Shown here piece after piece: positions 1-8,927 of a stretch of DNA of 64,000 nucleotides. The notes beneath the pieces were generated by a model. The model saw nothing but the letters and a program-made list of their open reading frames with translations. It did no database searches and had not been told where the DNA came from. Position numbers and translations under genes: made by a program. The DNA comes from JACJXW01 sp964418125 (GTDB taxonomy: Bacteria; Bacteroidota; Bacteroidia; Chitinophagales; Saprospiraceae): contig CAYQKY010000015.1 of NCBI GenBank assembly GCA_964418125.1, positions 1 to 64,000 on the forward strand. The letters run 5' to 3'. Positions within the stretch are counted from its first letter, which is position 1. Every line of letters begins with the position of its first letter.

Positions 1-129
1 GGCAAAGATCTTTCGCCGCAACGCGGCTTAAAGTTAAAGTAACAAAGTAGAATTAGGGAGGGGCAAAATTGTTAGGCGGCCCGGGCCTGCAAACCAGAAT
101 TACACCTTTCCCAGCGATTCCCGCTTTGG

Positions 130-207
130 ATTGCCACGAAAACACCAAGCCACGAAATCCCACGAAAATTTAGTGCGTATTTGGTGTTTTTGTGGTTTCG
201 CGGCAAT
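130..207. repeat. Imperfect inverted repeat (intergenic palindrome)
   Basis: The left arm (ATTGCC-CGAAA-CAC-AA, from 130) is mirrored by the right arm ending at 207, with a short AT-rich loop near 165-175. The 'ccacgaaa...cacc' and 'ggtgtttttgtgg' words resemble dispersed intergenic palindromes I know from Bacteroidota genomes. I do not consider the short open frames here to be genes. The sequence before 130 shows no supported gene, although a few residues of an upstream gene could end in the first 30 bases. Confidence 0.6.
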
Positions 208-403
208 TTTCAGGACGTCATTTCGTCAAACCGGGAATTGCTGTACCTTTCCGACAAGGGAAATTAGTAGGTTGGTAATCAGTGGCTTGTGCTTTTTTTG
301 TGAGCCGGTTTCCAAAAAAGACCTCATGACAATAGCCGGTCAACTGTCCCGGGAATTTTCCTGGAAAATGGGTAACTTTGCGATAGCCCAAGCCTATGGC
401 GAG

Positions 404-450
404 CCGGGCTAGTGGCCAGGCGACTTTAAGTCGACTGGCCACTAGCCCGG
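404..450. repeat. Near-perfect 47-bp palindrome upstream of ccmC-like gene
   Basis: Sixteen-base arms at 404-419 (CCGGGCTAGTGGCCAG) and 435-450 pair perfectly. They enclose a second palindrome (CGACTT-T-AAGTCG, 421-433). There is no T-run on either side, so it is not a classical intrinsic terminator. It could be a stem-loop in the upstream transcript, a protein-binding site or a repeat element. Confidence 0.75.
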
Positions 451-567
451 CGTGGTTTGATGGCTGCTTTCCTTACAATCTGATAAACTTCAGATTGTTA
501 TTCTACCGTCAAATTTCGGGAAAAGCTGAGCCGTTATGTTGGCTGTGCAGTTATAAAAAGAAAAAAA

Positions 568-1623
568 ATGCTCAAAAAATACTGGTGGAAAACCTTATCG
601 GTGATCATTCTGATCTACGTATTCATCGCCGGAATGACCGTGCCGCTTAGCCCGGGAATTGAGCGCGTGGCGCCGAGCAGTGTGCGGACGGGCGATGAGC
701 TCAGCCTGGAAGTGCTGGGGTATAACTCCCGCTACGATGAGGGCGGAGAGGTGCGCGCCTGGCTGAAACTCGATAACGAGCGTGCCCTGAAAGCCGAATC
801 CGTAAAGGTGGAAAGCGGGCGCCGGCTGACAGCCCTGTTCCGCATTCCCGAATACCTGCCCGTGGATCGTAAAGTACAGGACTTTACCCTCATTGTGGAT
901 AATGAAAAAGACGGAACTTCCGTACTGCCCAGCGCCGTTTTCGTCACCCAGGACTCCATCGACCCGGAGATGGGCCGGAAGGCCTGGGTCAACAGCCCCA
1001 TCGAGAACCTGAACGAGGAATGGGCCATGACTTTCCCCTTCCGCAATATCCTCTCGGAGACTATTCGCAATACCTACTTCCACGTCCCGCTATGGTTCGC
1101 TATGATCTTCATCTTCATCGCCTCGGTGGCGCACAGCATCCGCTACCTGCGGGGCGGGAGCCTGGAGGCGGACAATAAAGCGCAATCCTACACCCAGGTG
1201 GGTATCCTGCTGGGCATCCTGGGCCTGGCCACCGGCGCCGTATGGGCGCGCCATACCTGGGGCGCCTACTGGAGCGGCGATGTGAAGCAGAATATGACGG
1301 CCATCGCATTGCTCATCTACTTTGCCTATTTTATCCTGCGCGCCGTTTTCGAAGACCCGGAAAAGAAGGCCCGCATTTCAGCCGTGTACAATATTTTTGC
1401 CTTCGTGGCCCTCATCCCGCTCATCTACGTCATTCCCCGCCTGACGGACAGCCTGCACCCCGGGGCCGGCGGCAACCCCGCCTTCGGCACCCAGGACCTG
1501 GACAATACCATGCGCATGGTGTTCTACCCGGCGGTGATCGGGTGGACGTTGATGGGGTTCTGGATCGGGAATTTGTTGCACCGGATGGGGAGGTTGCGGT
1601 TGAAGTTGATGGATGCGTTGTAA
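568..1623 (+). CDS. ccmC: CcmC/CcsA-like cytochrome c biogenesis (heme handling) membrane protein
   Basis: A 351-residue inner-membrane protein. It has an N-terminal membrane segment (about 8-27), a periplasmic-looking insert (about 28-165), then five or so hydrophobic helices. The tryptophan-rich heme motif is visible as WGAYWSGDVK (231-240), with histidines at 172 and 297 placed like the heme-ligand histidines of the CcmC family. The family delivers or exports heme for c-type cytochrome maturation. The roughly 135-residue N-terminal extension is longer than in proteobacterial CcmC. The start ATG follows an A-rich stretch. It ends only 6 bp from the convergent dnd operon, which marks the island edge. 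Confidence 0.85.
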   Translation: MLKKYWWKTLSVIILIYVFIAGMTVPLSPGIERVAPSSVRTGDELSLEVLGYNSRYDEGGEVRAWLKLDNERALKAESVKVESGRRLTALFRIPEYLPVDRKVQDFTLIVDNEKDGTSVLPSAVFVTQDSIDPEMGRKAWVNSPIENLNEEWAMTFPFRNILSETIRNTYFHVPLWFAMIFIFIASVAHSIRYLRGGSLEADNKAQSYTQVGILLGILGLATGAVWARHTWGAYWSGDVKQNMTAIALLIYFAYFILRAVFEDPEKKARISAVYNIFAFVALIPLIYVIPRLTDSLHPGAGGNPAFGTQDLDNTMRMVFYPAVIGWTLMGFWIGNLLHRMGRLRLKLMDAL

Positions 1624-1629
1624 GGAATT

Positions 1630-3219
1630 TTAAGGTTTTTTAATAGTCTTCCAAAACTGATTTACTTCAATTAGTTGAGGCTCTTTGAAGTTAATCACTC
1701 CCTTCCCTCCCTCAAGGTCATTCAAAGCTTTTTGTAAAACATGTTCACTCCTTGGGGTCCCTAAAAAGGATTTGGCGAGTTTCAAATCTTTATTCTGTAT
1801 ATTAAGCAGGATTGGTATTTTTATTTGTGAAGTGAAATCGAAAGACTTTTGCCTGTATTCCTCAATTCCTTGGGATAATAGAATAACAATTACGCCTTTG
1901 GAACCAATCATTCTCAGTAAATTCTCTAGAACCTCAACCATATTTTTTGACTTAAGATAAACATGGGCTTCATCAATTACGATTACATATCGAATTGGTT
2001 TAATCCTGTTTTCCGAAATTTTTACGTCATTATAGCTAATGTATTCGGCTAAAAGGTAATTTAAAATTAAGAAAACTGCTGCTTGCCTTACGGATTCTGG
2101 TAAAGTTGGGGGAAGGTTTAGATAAATGCTCTTTTCAAAGAGTTTATCAGTAGCAGTCGTATTAGGATCAAATATTCCACCCGCCAATTCGCTTAGAATA
2201 GATGTAAGTGTATCTGGATTCAACCCTCCTAATTCATAAATTTGCGATAATTCATCATTAACATCTTGGATTGATGGGTATGCTCCTGAACGGACTGCAC
2301 GATGAAAACAATTTCTAAGAGCTTGCTCAAGATTATTCTTCTGTTTTACGCCAATCCTTTTATCAATTGAGGCTACTGTATCTCGAAAAGACCGAATATT
2401 ATAATCCCGAGCACGTTCATTTGTCATGTTAATATATGACAGAGGGTTGAATTTGAATGGATTAGATTGTATGTCGATAAACTCACAGCGAGTTGAGTCT
2501 AAAAAGTCCTTTAGGTTCTCAGACTTCCCCTCACCCTTATAATCAAGGAAAATAAATTTTAATTGATATTCAGATTTGTATGAAAGTTGAAATAAAATGT
2601 CTTTTACCAATTGGGTTTTTCCAGACCTTGTCATTCCTGCCAAGGCAATATGTTGGCTGTCGAATTGATTAACATCATTCAATTTAATTGAAATCATTTC
2701 CCCAGAATTGACCTGTTGTCCTAGTTGGATGTCAAGTAGACCACTAAACGCGGCAAGTTCCTTTTGATCAAAGGTCGGAGAAAACTTTGGAAGAGAACTC
2801 AAAAGCGTTAAACTATTATTGATGATACTTAACAAAAAGTCTATATGTGCATTCTTGCCTTTATTGGTCTTTAAAATTTCCCTGTCAAAGATTTCTAACC
2901 CATAATCTAAGTGGAGTTTCAATAATTTTGAAAATTCATCATCGGAAAGTCTTCGGCCATAATGCTGATTAAAAACAGCGTGATATATGGCATCGTTACT
3001 TTTTCTGTTAATTTCACCCAAAATGCTTTCAGGGTATTCTTTACCCTTATTGTCAACTTTACCAAAATCTTCAACGGTGAATTTTTTATTTAGTTGCAAA
3101 CTATAAGCAATCGCAATTTGAGCAATTGTCCTATCATCCCTGAACTGGTATTTATTTCTAGTGAGATTGTATACAACTGACTTATTTGCTTCAGAGGTTT
3201 TTATCCTATTCATTTTCAT
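1630..3219 (-). CDS. dndE: DndE domain fused to HerA/FtsK-type ATPase
   Basis: Residues 1-115 resemble DndE (PF08870-type): an N-terminal helix pair, then LGE...DAIYHAVFNQHYGRRLS and a KLHLDYGLEIF helix, which aligns by eye with E. coli DndE. DndE is needed for DNA phosphorothioation and binds nicked DNA. Here it continues into a P-loop ATPase: Walker A GMTRSGKTQ (195-203), FIFLDYKGEG (223-232) and Walker B YVIVIDEAHVYL (411-422), as in HerA/FtsK/DUF87 translocases. Stand-alone DndE is about 110-130 residues, so this 529-residue fusion is unusual. The start overlaps the dndD stop by 4 nt (ATGA), indicating translational coupling. It is the last gene of the operon. Confidence 0.85.
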   Translation of the reverse strand: MKMNRIKTSEANKSVVYNLTRNKYQFRDDRTIAQIAIAYSLQLNKKFTVEDFGKVDNKGKEYPESILGEINRKSNDAIYHAVFNQHYGRRLSDDEFSKLLKLHLDYGLEIFDREILKTNKGKNAHIDFLLSIINNSLTLLSSLPKFSPTFDQKELAAFSGLLDIQLGQQVNSGEMISIKLNDVNQFDSQHIALAGMTRSGKTQLVKDILFQLSYKSEYQLKFIFLDYKGEGKSENLKDFLDSTRCEFIDIQSNPFKFNPLSYINMTNERARDYNIRSFRDTVASIDKRIGVKQKNNLEQALRNCFHRAVRSGAYPSIQDVNDELSQIYELGGLNPDTLTSILSELAGGIFDPNTTATDKLFEKSIYLNLPPTLPESVRQAAVFLILNYLLAEYISYNDVKISENRIKPIRYVIVIDEAHVYLKSKNMVEVLENLLRMIGSKGVIVILLSQGIEEYRQKSFDFTSQIKIPILLNIQNKDLKLAKSFLGTPRSEHVLQKALNDLEGGKGVINFKEPQLIEVNQFWKTIKKP

Positions 3220-5291
3220 TCAAAATATCCTGGTTTAACAATAGTTTTTTTATCAATGTTTTCAAGCTTATATGATTTGGCTACATAAGAATTAATTTTA
3301 TTCATATCAGATGTTCTTACTTCTGTATTGGTTGAAAAAATTACAACTTGCTCGGAAAGAGTTGGATAATAATGGGTCAAGATATTATCTCTATGTTCTT
3401 GATCAAGGCGACCAAGTGGAGTATCAATTAATACAGGTAATTCATGGATTGATTCTGAAAGTATGGATTTCAGTAGTGCTGATATGTATAATTGTTGTTC
3501 ACCCTTAGACATATCAGTGCTGGGGACTGTATAATGACCTTCATCATTTATCAATTTTACTTCTAATCCCAAGTTGTTTTGTAAAATTGTAATCTCAACT
3601 TCATTTACGAGCCCTGGCTTATTTAAAAGTCGGTTAATTTCTTTAAGCAATGTGCCTTGAAGAATTTGCTTTTTCTGTTCTTTCTGGATTCTAATAAACT
3701 CATTTAGTGTTTTTATATATCTTCTAAGCACATCAATTTGTTTTTCTACAACTTTTGAAGTCTGTACCTTCATCAACAAATTGTCAATTTTAGTTTGGTG
3801 GGTTTTATTTTCAAGCTCCAATTTGATTTTTTCGTCAGTACGCATGCCAATTTCCCTTTCAAGTTTTGACAGGTCTCTTTCCGCTTCATTTTTTTTATCC
3901 TGTATTTCTTGCACAAATTCATCCTGTGAGGCAGATTCTGCTATTCTAAGTTCTTTAGTTGCATCCTGGTAATCATTTTGAATCCTTATGAATTCATTAA
4001 AAATACCTTCAAAAGAATCTTTTGAATATTGTTGGATAAGGGCAAAGATTTCCCTAATATGTAAAATGTCTGACTTGTCTAAATCATGTTCGAAATCAAG
4101 TTCTATTACACTTCCATTATCACCATATATTTCGGCAAACATTTCTTTTGCTTTATTGTAATAAAAACTCTTTTGTTCAAGATTGATATCATCTTCAGGT
4201 GCTAGAAGAGGGGGTTTGTTGAAAAGTTTTTCAGCAAATTCTCTTGTTTTCTCTGTTAGTCCAACTTTCTTAATTTCATTTAAACTCCTTTCTTCTTCAT
4301 GGTCAATTTGTTCAATGACTTCTTCAATTTTATGTGCAATAATAGCTAATGGAATGAAATCAGATACTTCGTTAAATTTCTTTCCAACTTCTTCTAGTTT
4401 TTCTTGAAGTTCTTCTTCTTTTTTTCGAAGCGTTTCTATGTCAACTTTGATTGAAGTGTCTCCTCTTTTAATTAACTCATTTGTGCATTCTGAAATCTCT
4501 CTCCTTAATTCTTCGATACGATCCTCTTTATCGTCGAGTTCCTTGTCAATACTTTCAATCCTAAGTTCATTTTGCTTTTTTGCATTTTCGAAAGAGCTGA
4601 TTTGAATATTTATTTCGTGAGGAGCGGCTTCTGCTTTTAGCTTCCGTTCGTAAATCTTTAAATCTTCAACTAAGCTTTCATAAATATTCAGACCGAGAAT
4701 TTTTCCAAGAGCTTCATTCATTATAACAGCTTGATCTCTAGCGCTTAGAGATGCAATTTCGGCTATTTTTTCTGCATCGAAAAAGACAAATTTAGCAATA
4801 TCAATAGGTATTAAATAATCATTAATGAAATTGGCTTTATCTACTTCATCAGAAAGTAATCCAATTTCTTCTCCATCCATTAAAATTGAAAGCTCTTCAC
4901 CATCAACAGGATTGATTGCGTCAAAGCTACGCTTAACTGAAATACTTGATAATCTTTGTTCGTTTTTAGAAAAAACTTCTGATAATTCAACTTCGGAAAA
5001 TTGAATCTCAACAGAAAACCGTGATTGTCCATTATTTCTTGCCGTCCAATTAATTGCTTTGTTGAGGAATTTGGAATAATTCCCCTTTACTTCCTTTTTG
5101 AAGATTTCGTCAACTTGTGAAATATTGATTCCATATAGGCACCAAACAACTCCAACAAGAAAACTTGTTTTACCCTGTCCATTTCTTCCACCTATTAATA
5201 TCAAGTTTTTACCATCTTTAACTGAAAGGTCAATTTCAACCTTGCCAAAATAGGGTTTGAAATTCTCAAAGGTTACTTTCGATATTTTCAT
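3216..5291 (-). CDS. dndD: DNA phosphorothioation ATPase DndD (SMC/Rad50-like)
   Basis: A 691-residue SMC/Rad50-type ATPase. The Walker A is GGRNGQGKTS (34-43). Long charged coiled-coil arms occupy about 205-570. The ABC signature is MSKGEQQ (about 594-600) and the Walker B LPVLIDTP (about 618-625), followed by a D-loop GRLD. In Dnd systems DndD supplies ATPase activity to the modification complex, probably nicking or opening DNA. It overlaps dndC upstream and the dndE-ATPase gene downstream by 4 nt each. Codons and composition are AT-rich like the rest of the island. An isolated SMC-like nuclease is possible from sequence alone, but the neighbours make DndD the firm reading. Confidence 0.93.
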   Translation of the reverse strand: MKISKVTFENFKPYFGKVEIDLSVKDGKNLILIGGRNGQGKTSFLVGVVWCLYGINISQVDEIFKKEVKGNYSKFLNKAINWTARNNGQSRFSVEIQFSEVELSEVFSKNEQRLSSISVKRSFDAINPVDGEELSILMDGEEIGLLSDEVDKANFINDYLIPIDIAKFVFFDAEKIAEIASLSARDQAVIMNEALGKILGLNIYESLVEDLKIYERKLKAEAAPHEINIQISSFENAKKQNELRIESIDKELDDKEDRIEELRREISECTNELIKRGDTSIKVDIETLRKKEEELQEKLEEVGKKFNEVSDFIPLAIIAHKIEEVIEQIDHEEERSLNEIKKVGLTEKTREFAEKLFNKPPLLAPEDDINLEQKSFYYNKAKEMFAEIYGDNGSVIELDFEHDLDKSDILHIREIFALIQQYSKDSFEGIFNEFIRIQNDYQDATKELRIAESASQDEFVQEIQDKKNEAERDLSKLEREIGMRTDEKIKLELENKTHQTKIDNLLMKVQTSKVVEKQIDVLRRYIKTLNEFIRIQKEQKKQILQGTLLKEINRLLNKPGLVNEVEITILQNNLGLEVKLINDEGHYTVPSTDMSKGEQQLYISALLKSILSESIHELPVLIDTPLGRLDQEHRDNILTHYYPTLSEQVVIFSTNTEVRTSDMNKINSYVAKSYKLENIDKKTIVKPGYFE

Positions 5292-6565
5292 GATTCCTGG
5301 GCTTCTTGGCTAAGAATATTTTCAATTGTTTTCAAAATGGGAACTCTTTTTCTGAGCAGCTTTTTATCCTTTTCATTCTTCACTAAATTTATCATTTTTT
5401 TGGGATCTATTCCATGCTTTTCACATAGTTTAGAAAGTTCTTCTTGCTGAGATTTTTTCAATTCATCCTTTTTCGTCATAGCAAAATCATTTTTCAATTC
5501 ATTAAATATGTTGAAATATATTTCATATGCATTTTCATGGAAACCATCCATTTGCCAAATTACTTGAATTGCTTTTAATTCTTGTGGCGTGATTAATTTT
5601 ATTTTGGACTGTTTTTGGGCTTCTAATAACCGAGTAAGAATATATGATCTTGTTTGGATATTATATGGCCCTTTCCCTTTTCCTCCATTGCGTAGTCTCA
5701 TTTGTCTGAATTCTTCTTTATCTCTATTTTCTGCAAGCCAATCTCTTAGGTCAAGCAAAGGTTCGAGGTGCTCCTCACCATTGTCAATAAGTGCCTCCAT
5801 GGACTTGTCTTTTTTTACAACTGTACAAACCCAACAGCCAAATCTGCTTTGTCCACAAGATGGAGTTGACGTATCAATAACTAAAGGGCAATCTCCTCCA
5901 GATCCATTTTTGTAAAGTGTTACTAACTTTCTATTGGAGCCATTCCACGGAGATGGTGTTTGAAGAAGGTAAATCCATAGATCATTAGTTGAAACATATG
6001 TGATTGGAGTATATATATATGCAAGGTTCAATTCAACATGCCTTCTTAGTCGATTGTTAGAAATTTGAAATTTTTTTACTGATCTTGATCTGGTAGCACT
6101 TTCATCCTCTCTTGTACCTAAAAGAATGACAACCTCTCCTTTAGAGGCTACTTGATCCTTAATATATTTGGTTGTTGGGTTTATTTTCAATCTTTCAGTG
6201 CACCAACGAAAATTATTAGTAGGAGTTGGATAACCTTTTCCGATTAAGTTGACCCAAAAACTATCTTCAAGATCCGGCTTTGTTTTTGCCACAATAATCG
6301 GCATTTCTTCCTTTTTGGCTTGCATATCTATTGCTTCTAAGTTTTGATCGATCCATTCAACAATCATTGGATTTTCAACAAGGGTATCATTACACACCAC
6401 ATGGATTTCTTTTGTTCTATTTTCTTGGGGAAGTTCCCTTAATGCATACCAGACTAACTGAAGAACAGCAGTAGAATCTTTGCCACCACTAAACCCAATA
6501 ATCCAGGGTCTAGAATCTGATAAATACTGGTCTTTTATTTCATCTTTAATTAATCTTATGTTCAT
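5288..6565 (-). CDS. dndC: Phosphorothioation sulfurtransferase DndC (PP-loop, Fe-S)
   Basis: A 425-residue PAPS-reductase-like protein. The PP-loop is FSGGKDST (25-32). The cysteines C226, C237, C244 and C247, in the segment DCPL...SCGQSRFGCWVC, fit the DndC iron-sulfur ligand set. DndC activates the DNA backbone with ATP and passes sulfur from a cysteine desulfurase to DNA. No dndA is in the window, so an IscS/SufS-type desulfurase elsewhere must supply sulfur (inference). The start overlaps the upstream gene by 20 nt and the end overlaps dndD by 4 nt. Confidence 0.95.
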   Translation of the reverse strand: MNIRLIKDEIKDQYLSDSRPWIIGFSGGKDSTAVLQLVWYALRELPQENRTKEIHVVCNDTLVENPMIVEWIDQNLEAIDMQAKKEEMPIIVAKTKPDLEDSFWVNLIGKGYPTPTNNFRWCTERLKINPTTKYIKDQVASKGEVVILLGTREDESATRSRSVKKFQISNNRLRRHVELNLAYIYTPITYVSTNDLWIYLLQTPSPWNGSNRKLVTLYKNGSGGDCPLVIDTSTPSCGQSRFGCWVCTVVKKDKSMEALIDNGEEHLEPLLDLRDWLAENRDKEEFRQMRLRNGGKGKGPYNIQTRSYILTRLLEAQKQSKIKLITPQELKAIQVIWQMDGFHENAYEIYFNIFNELKNDFAMTKKDELKKSQQEELSKLCEKHGIDPKKMINLVKNEKDKKLLRKRVPILKTIENILSQEAQES

Positions 6566-8534
6566 AATTGCTTATTATTAGATGTCCGTTTTCTAAGGTG
6601 AAAGAATCGTTTGCAATCTTTTGTTCCAGTGAAGCTCTGATTTGAACCTCTTTAAGAGAGAATTTATTTGCTAGTAAGGAAATGATTTCTTTGTAGGGGT
6701 ATATTGATTTACCATTCTTGAAAAACTTTTTCTTAAATCCTCTGAAAGCATGGGGGGGGATTCCTTTAAATTGTGTTGATTCTGGATCGTAATTTTTGTT
6801 GTTAAGACCTACAAAACCGTAACCGAAAAGAATGAACCTTTCATGAGGGTCGCTTTGTAGGTTGCCGTAAATGCTTGACAAAGAGGTGCTCCTGTGTTTG
6901 GTTACAAATTTGGCTATTTCATAAATATGTTTTGGTTCTTCAAAGTTTTCTAAAAACCTCTCCACTAGATCCTTTATGGATCCTCCAATGTAGAGACCAG
7001 CTTTCTCCCATTCCTTTAGACCGTATGTACTCCACTCGGTATTTATGAAAAGGTTATTATATCGCAAAATATGCGACCTAATCGCATCTGGGGATTTCGT
7101 GACTCCAGGGTGCTTCTTTTCAAGTTCTGAAAATATTTCTTCAATGTGCATTGGTTCTTTTCTTGATTTAAGAACTTCGATGATATATTCATAAACAGGT
7201 GTTTTTACTGTTTTTTCAATTGTAAGCTCTCCATTGATATCAGCGAATATGCCAAATTCTTCGAAAATAATCCTTTCAGAAACGAAAACAAATTCATCAA
7301 TTCGTTCAGCATACTCTTTGTTAAGAAGGTATTCAAAAACCAAGCCCTTTAAGTTGATGTGGAAATCCTTTTCGATTTTTGAATTAAGTATTGATTTTAA
7401 CTGACTTAAAATGCCTTTTAAATCAATGGTTTTTAAAATTTCTTTCTTTACTAGATACCTGCTTTCGGACTCGTCATTGATAAGCAATTCATGTTTATCG
7501 GAAAGGGTATTTAAAACCTGATAGACAAATGAGGAAGAAAAATTTGTAAAACTTTCTGTGTTTATTAAATCTATATCAATTAAGATCAATGCATCGTTCA
7601 AATCAACTTTGATGTTAGAAAAGTTGATTCTATCTTTTCCAAGTTCCAAAAGAATTTCTTTGATGTCTTCTAGAAAAGGAGCCATAAGTTTTTCGTGAAC
7701 TGAAAGTTGTCTAATTCTTTCTCTTGTTACTCCAAATTTTTTTCCAATCGATTCAAGAGTTATCTTTTCAGTCCTTTCATCCCGGGTGTATAGGTTTTTT
7801 AAAATAAAGGTCATCCTTTCATCAAGCAATATGCGTTGATTTATTAATTCTGAAATGAAGGAAAACAAAGGAAACTTCATTCCTTCGAATTCATCTTGAT
7901 GTTTCTTCAGCCATGCTTCAATTTTCGGGTAATTGTTTTTTGATTTTTTTTCTAAAAAAGAAAGAAAAACTTCAAAAAAAAGCTCATCCTTATTTACTTT
8001 TTTGATGAGATCCGAAACAGAAAAAAAATTATTGAAAAACCATTCAACTTCTACTGCTGACTTTTTACCAACGTTTTTTATTTCACTGAAGTTGAAATTA
8101 ATCTTTTCAAGATGCGAGTACAAGGCAAATAGAGAGTTATTGTGTTCATTAAAGAGAAGTCCAATCGCGTTACATGAACGTTTAGAGAGCTTTTTGATCT
8201 GCTTGTTAAAATACCTGTTTAAATAGATTTCTTCGGGTCTAGTAAGGTTTTTAAATTTATTTTGTGTTATTAAAGCTTTATCACTACTTGTTAATTCTTT
8301 TGGTTTCCAGAAAGTATCTTTTTTGTATTGTTGGCAAATACGTGTCAACTCTAAATCAGTTTTTCGACCACAATTTTTGAGTTTTAAAAATCCTTTTTCT
8401 TCTTTGAAGAAGTTTAATATTTTTTCGAGATCTGTTAGGCCATTATCGTTACAAACATTATATGCTCTTAAAGAGAGCTCGTGATGTTCAGCGAGTTCCT
8501 GAAGAGTAATTTTGTTTGTTGTATTAGTATCCAT
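6546..8534 (-). CDS. RpoA-CTD-like / sigma-region-4 / HARE-HTH protein, first gene of dnd operon
   Basis: A 662-residue protein that I do not recognise as any described Dnd component. Residues about 12-68 (LSLRAYNVC...LKNCGRKTDLEL) look like the helix-hairpin-helix C-terminal domain of RNA polymerase alpha. A second similar unit (SKRSCNAIG...IKNVGKKSAVEV) lies at about 115-165. Residues 255-280 (TLESIGKKFGVTRERIRQL) match the sigma-70 region 4 helix-turn-helix. Residues about 447-510 (PMHIEEIFSELEKKHPG...) resemble a HARE-HTH winged helix, with a related unit at about 518-580. HARE-HTH modules are known to associate with DNA modification and restriction systems. It occupies the operon position where dndB would be expected, so a regulatory or DNA-sensing role is inferred. 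Confidence 0.75.
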   Translation of the reverse strand: MDTNTTNKITLQELAEHHELSLRAYNVCNDNGLTDLEKILNFFKEEKGFLKLKNCGRKTDLELTRICQQYKKDTFWKPKELTSSDKALITQNKFKNLTRPEEIYLNRYFNKQIKKLSKRSCNAIGLLFNEHNNSLFALYSHLEKINFNFSEIKNVGKKSAVEVEWFFNNFFSVSDLIKKVNKDELFFEVFLSFLEKKSKNNYPKIEAWLKKHQDEFEGMKFPLFSFISELINQRILLDERMTFILKNLYTRDERTEKITLESIGKKFGVTRERIRQLSVHEKLMAPFLEDIKEILLELGKDRINFSNIKVDLNDALILIDIDLINTESFTNFSSSFVYQVLNTLSDKHELLINDESESRYLVKKEILKTIDLKGILSQLKSILNSKIEKDFHINLKGLVFEYLLNKEYAERIDEFVFVSERIIFEEFGIFADINGELTIEKTVKTPVYEYIIEVLKSRKEPMHIEEIFSELEKKHPGVTKSPDAIRSHILRYNNLFINTEWSTYGLKEWEKAGLYIGGSIKDLVERFLENFEEPKHIYEIAKFVTKHRSTSLSSIYGNLQSDPHERFILFGYGFVGLNNKNYDPESTQFKGIPPHAFRGFKKKFFKNGKSIYPYKEIISLLANKFSLKEVQIRASLEQKIANDSFTLENGHLIISNYEHKIN

Positions 8535-8927
8535 AGCCGTGATAAATTCTAACTGCTTGTGTGCGCTGGTAATAAAATGGAATTTAATTTAATTCTATCG
8601 TAAACAAATTGCTTTATTTCAAATAGAACTTCAAATAATGCATCTCTTAAGAATTAATAAACGATACTGAGGATTTAACGATTTTTGGCTTTCCCATCCT
8701 TAATTCACAGGTTGCTAATATAATATTTATAGCAATATTTTTACGTGTCTACATCAAAAAAGATACAGCTGCGAAGATGAATTTGGAGTTCCAGGAAGAG
8801 AAAAATAAGCAAATGTTTCATTACCATTAGACTATTAGTCAAAATGGTAGCCTTTTCGCAGCTTCGTTTAGTGGTAGAGTTTAATGGATATAACTTGAAA
8901 ATAATAAAGAGCGAAGATATTCTCCCC
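8535..8927. other. Intergenic region between dnd operon and DUF5683 gene
   Basis: AT-rich and without a convincing gene. It should contain the dnd operon promoter (reading leftward from about 8,600), but no clean TAnnTTTG element could be assigned. The right half carries the nested inverted repeat listed at 8767-8863. Confidence 0.6.
8767..8863. repeat. Nested inverted repeat at the dnd island edge
   Basis: The outer arms AGCTGCGAA (8767-8775) and TTCGCAGCT (8855-8863) pair perfectly. An inner cross (TACCATT...AATGGTA, about 8822-8849) encloses the small palindrome GACTATTAGTC (8830-8840). It could be a transcript end structure, or a trace of the event that inserted the island. Confidence 0.6.

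Noticed and set aside
131..650. Small open frames in the first 600 bases
   Set aside because: They cross palindromes, have no coding pattern, and overlap the ccmC-like start.
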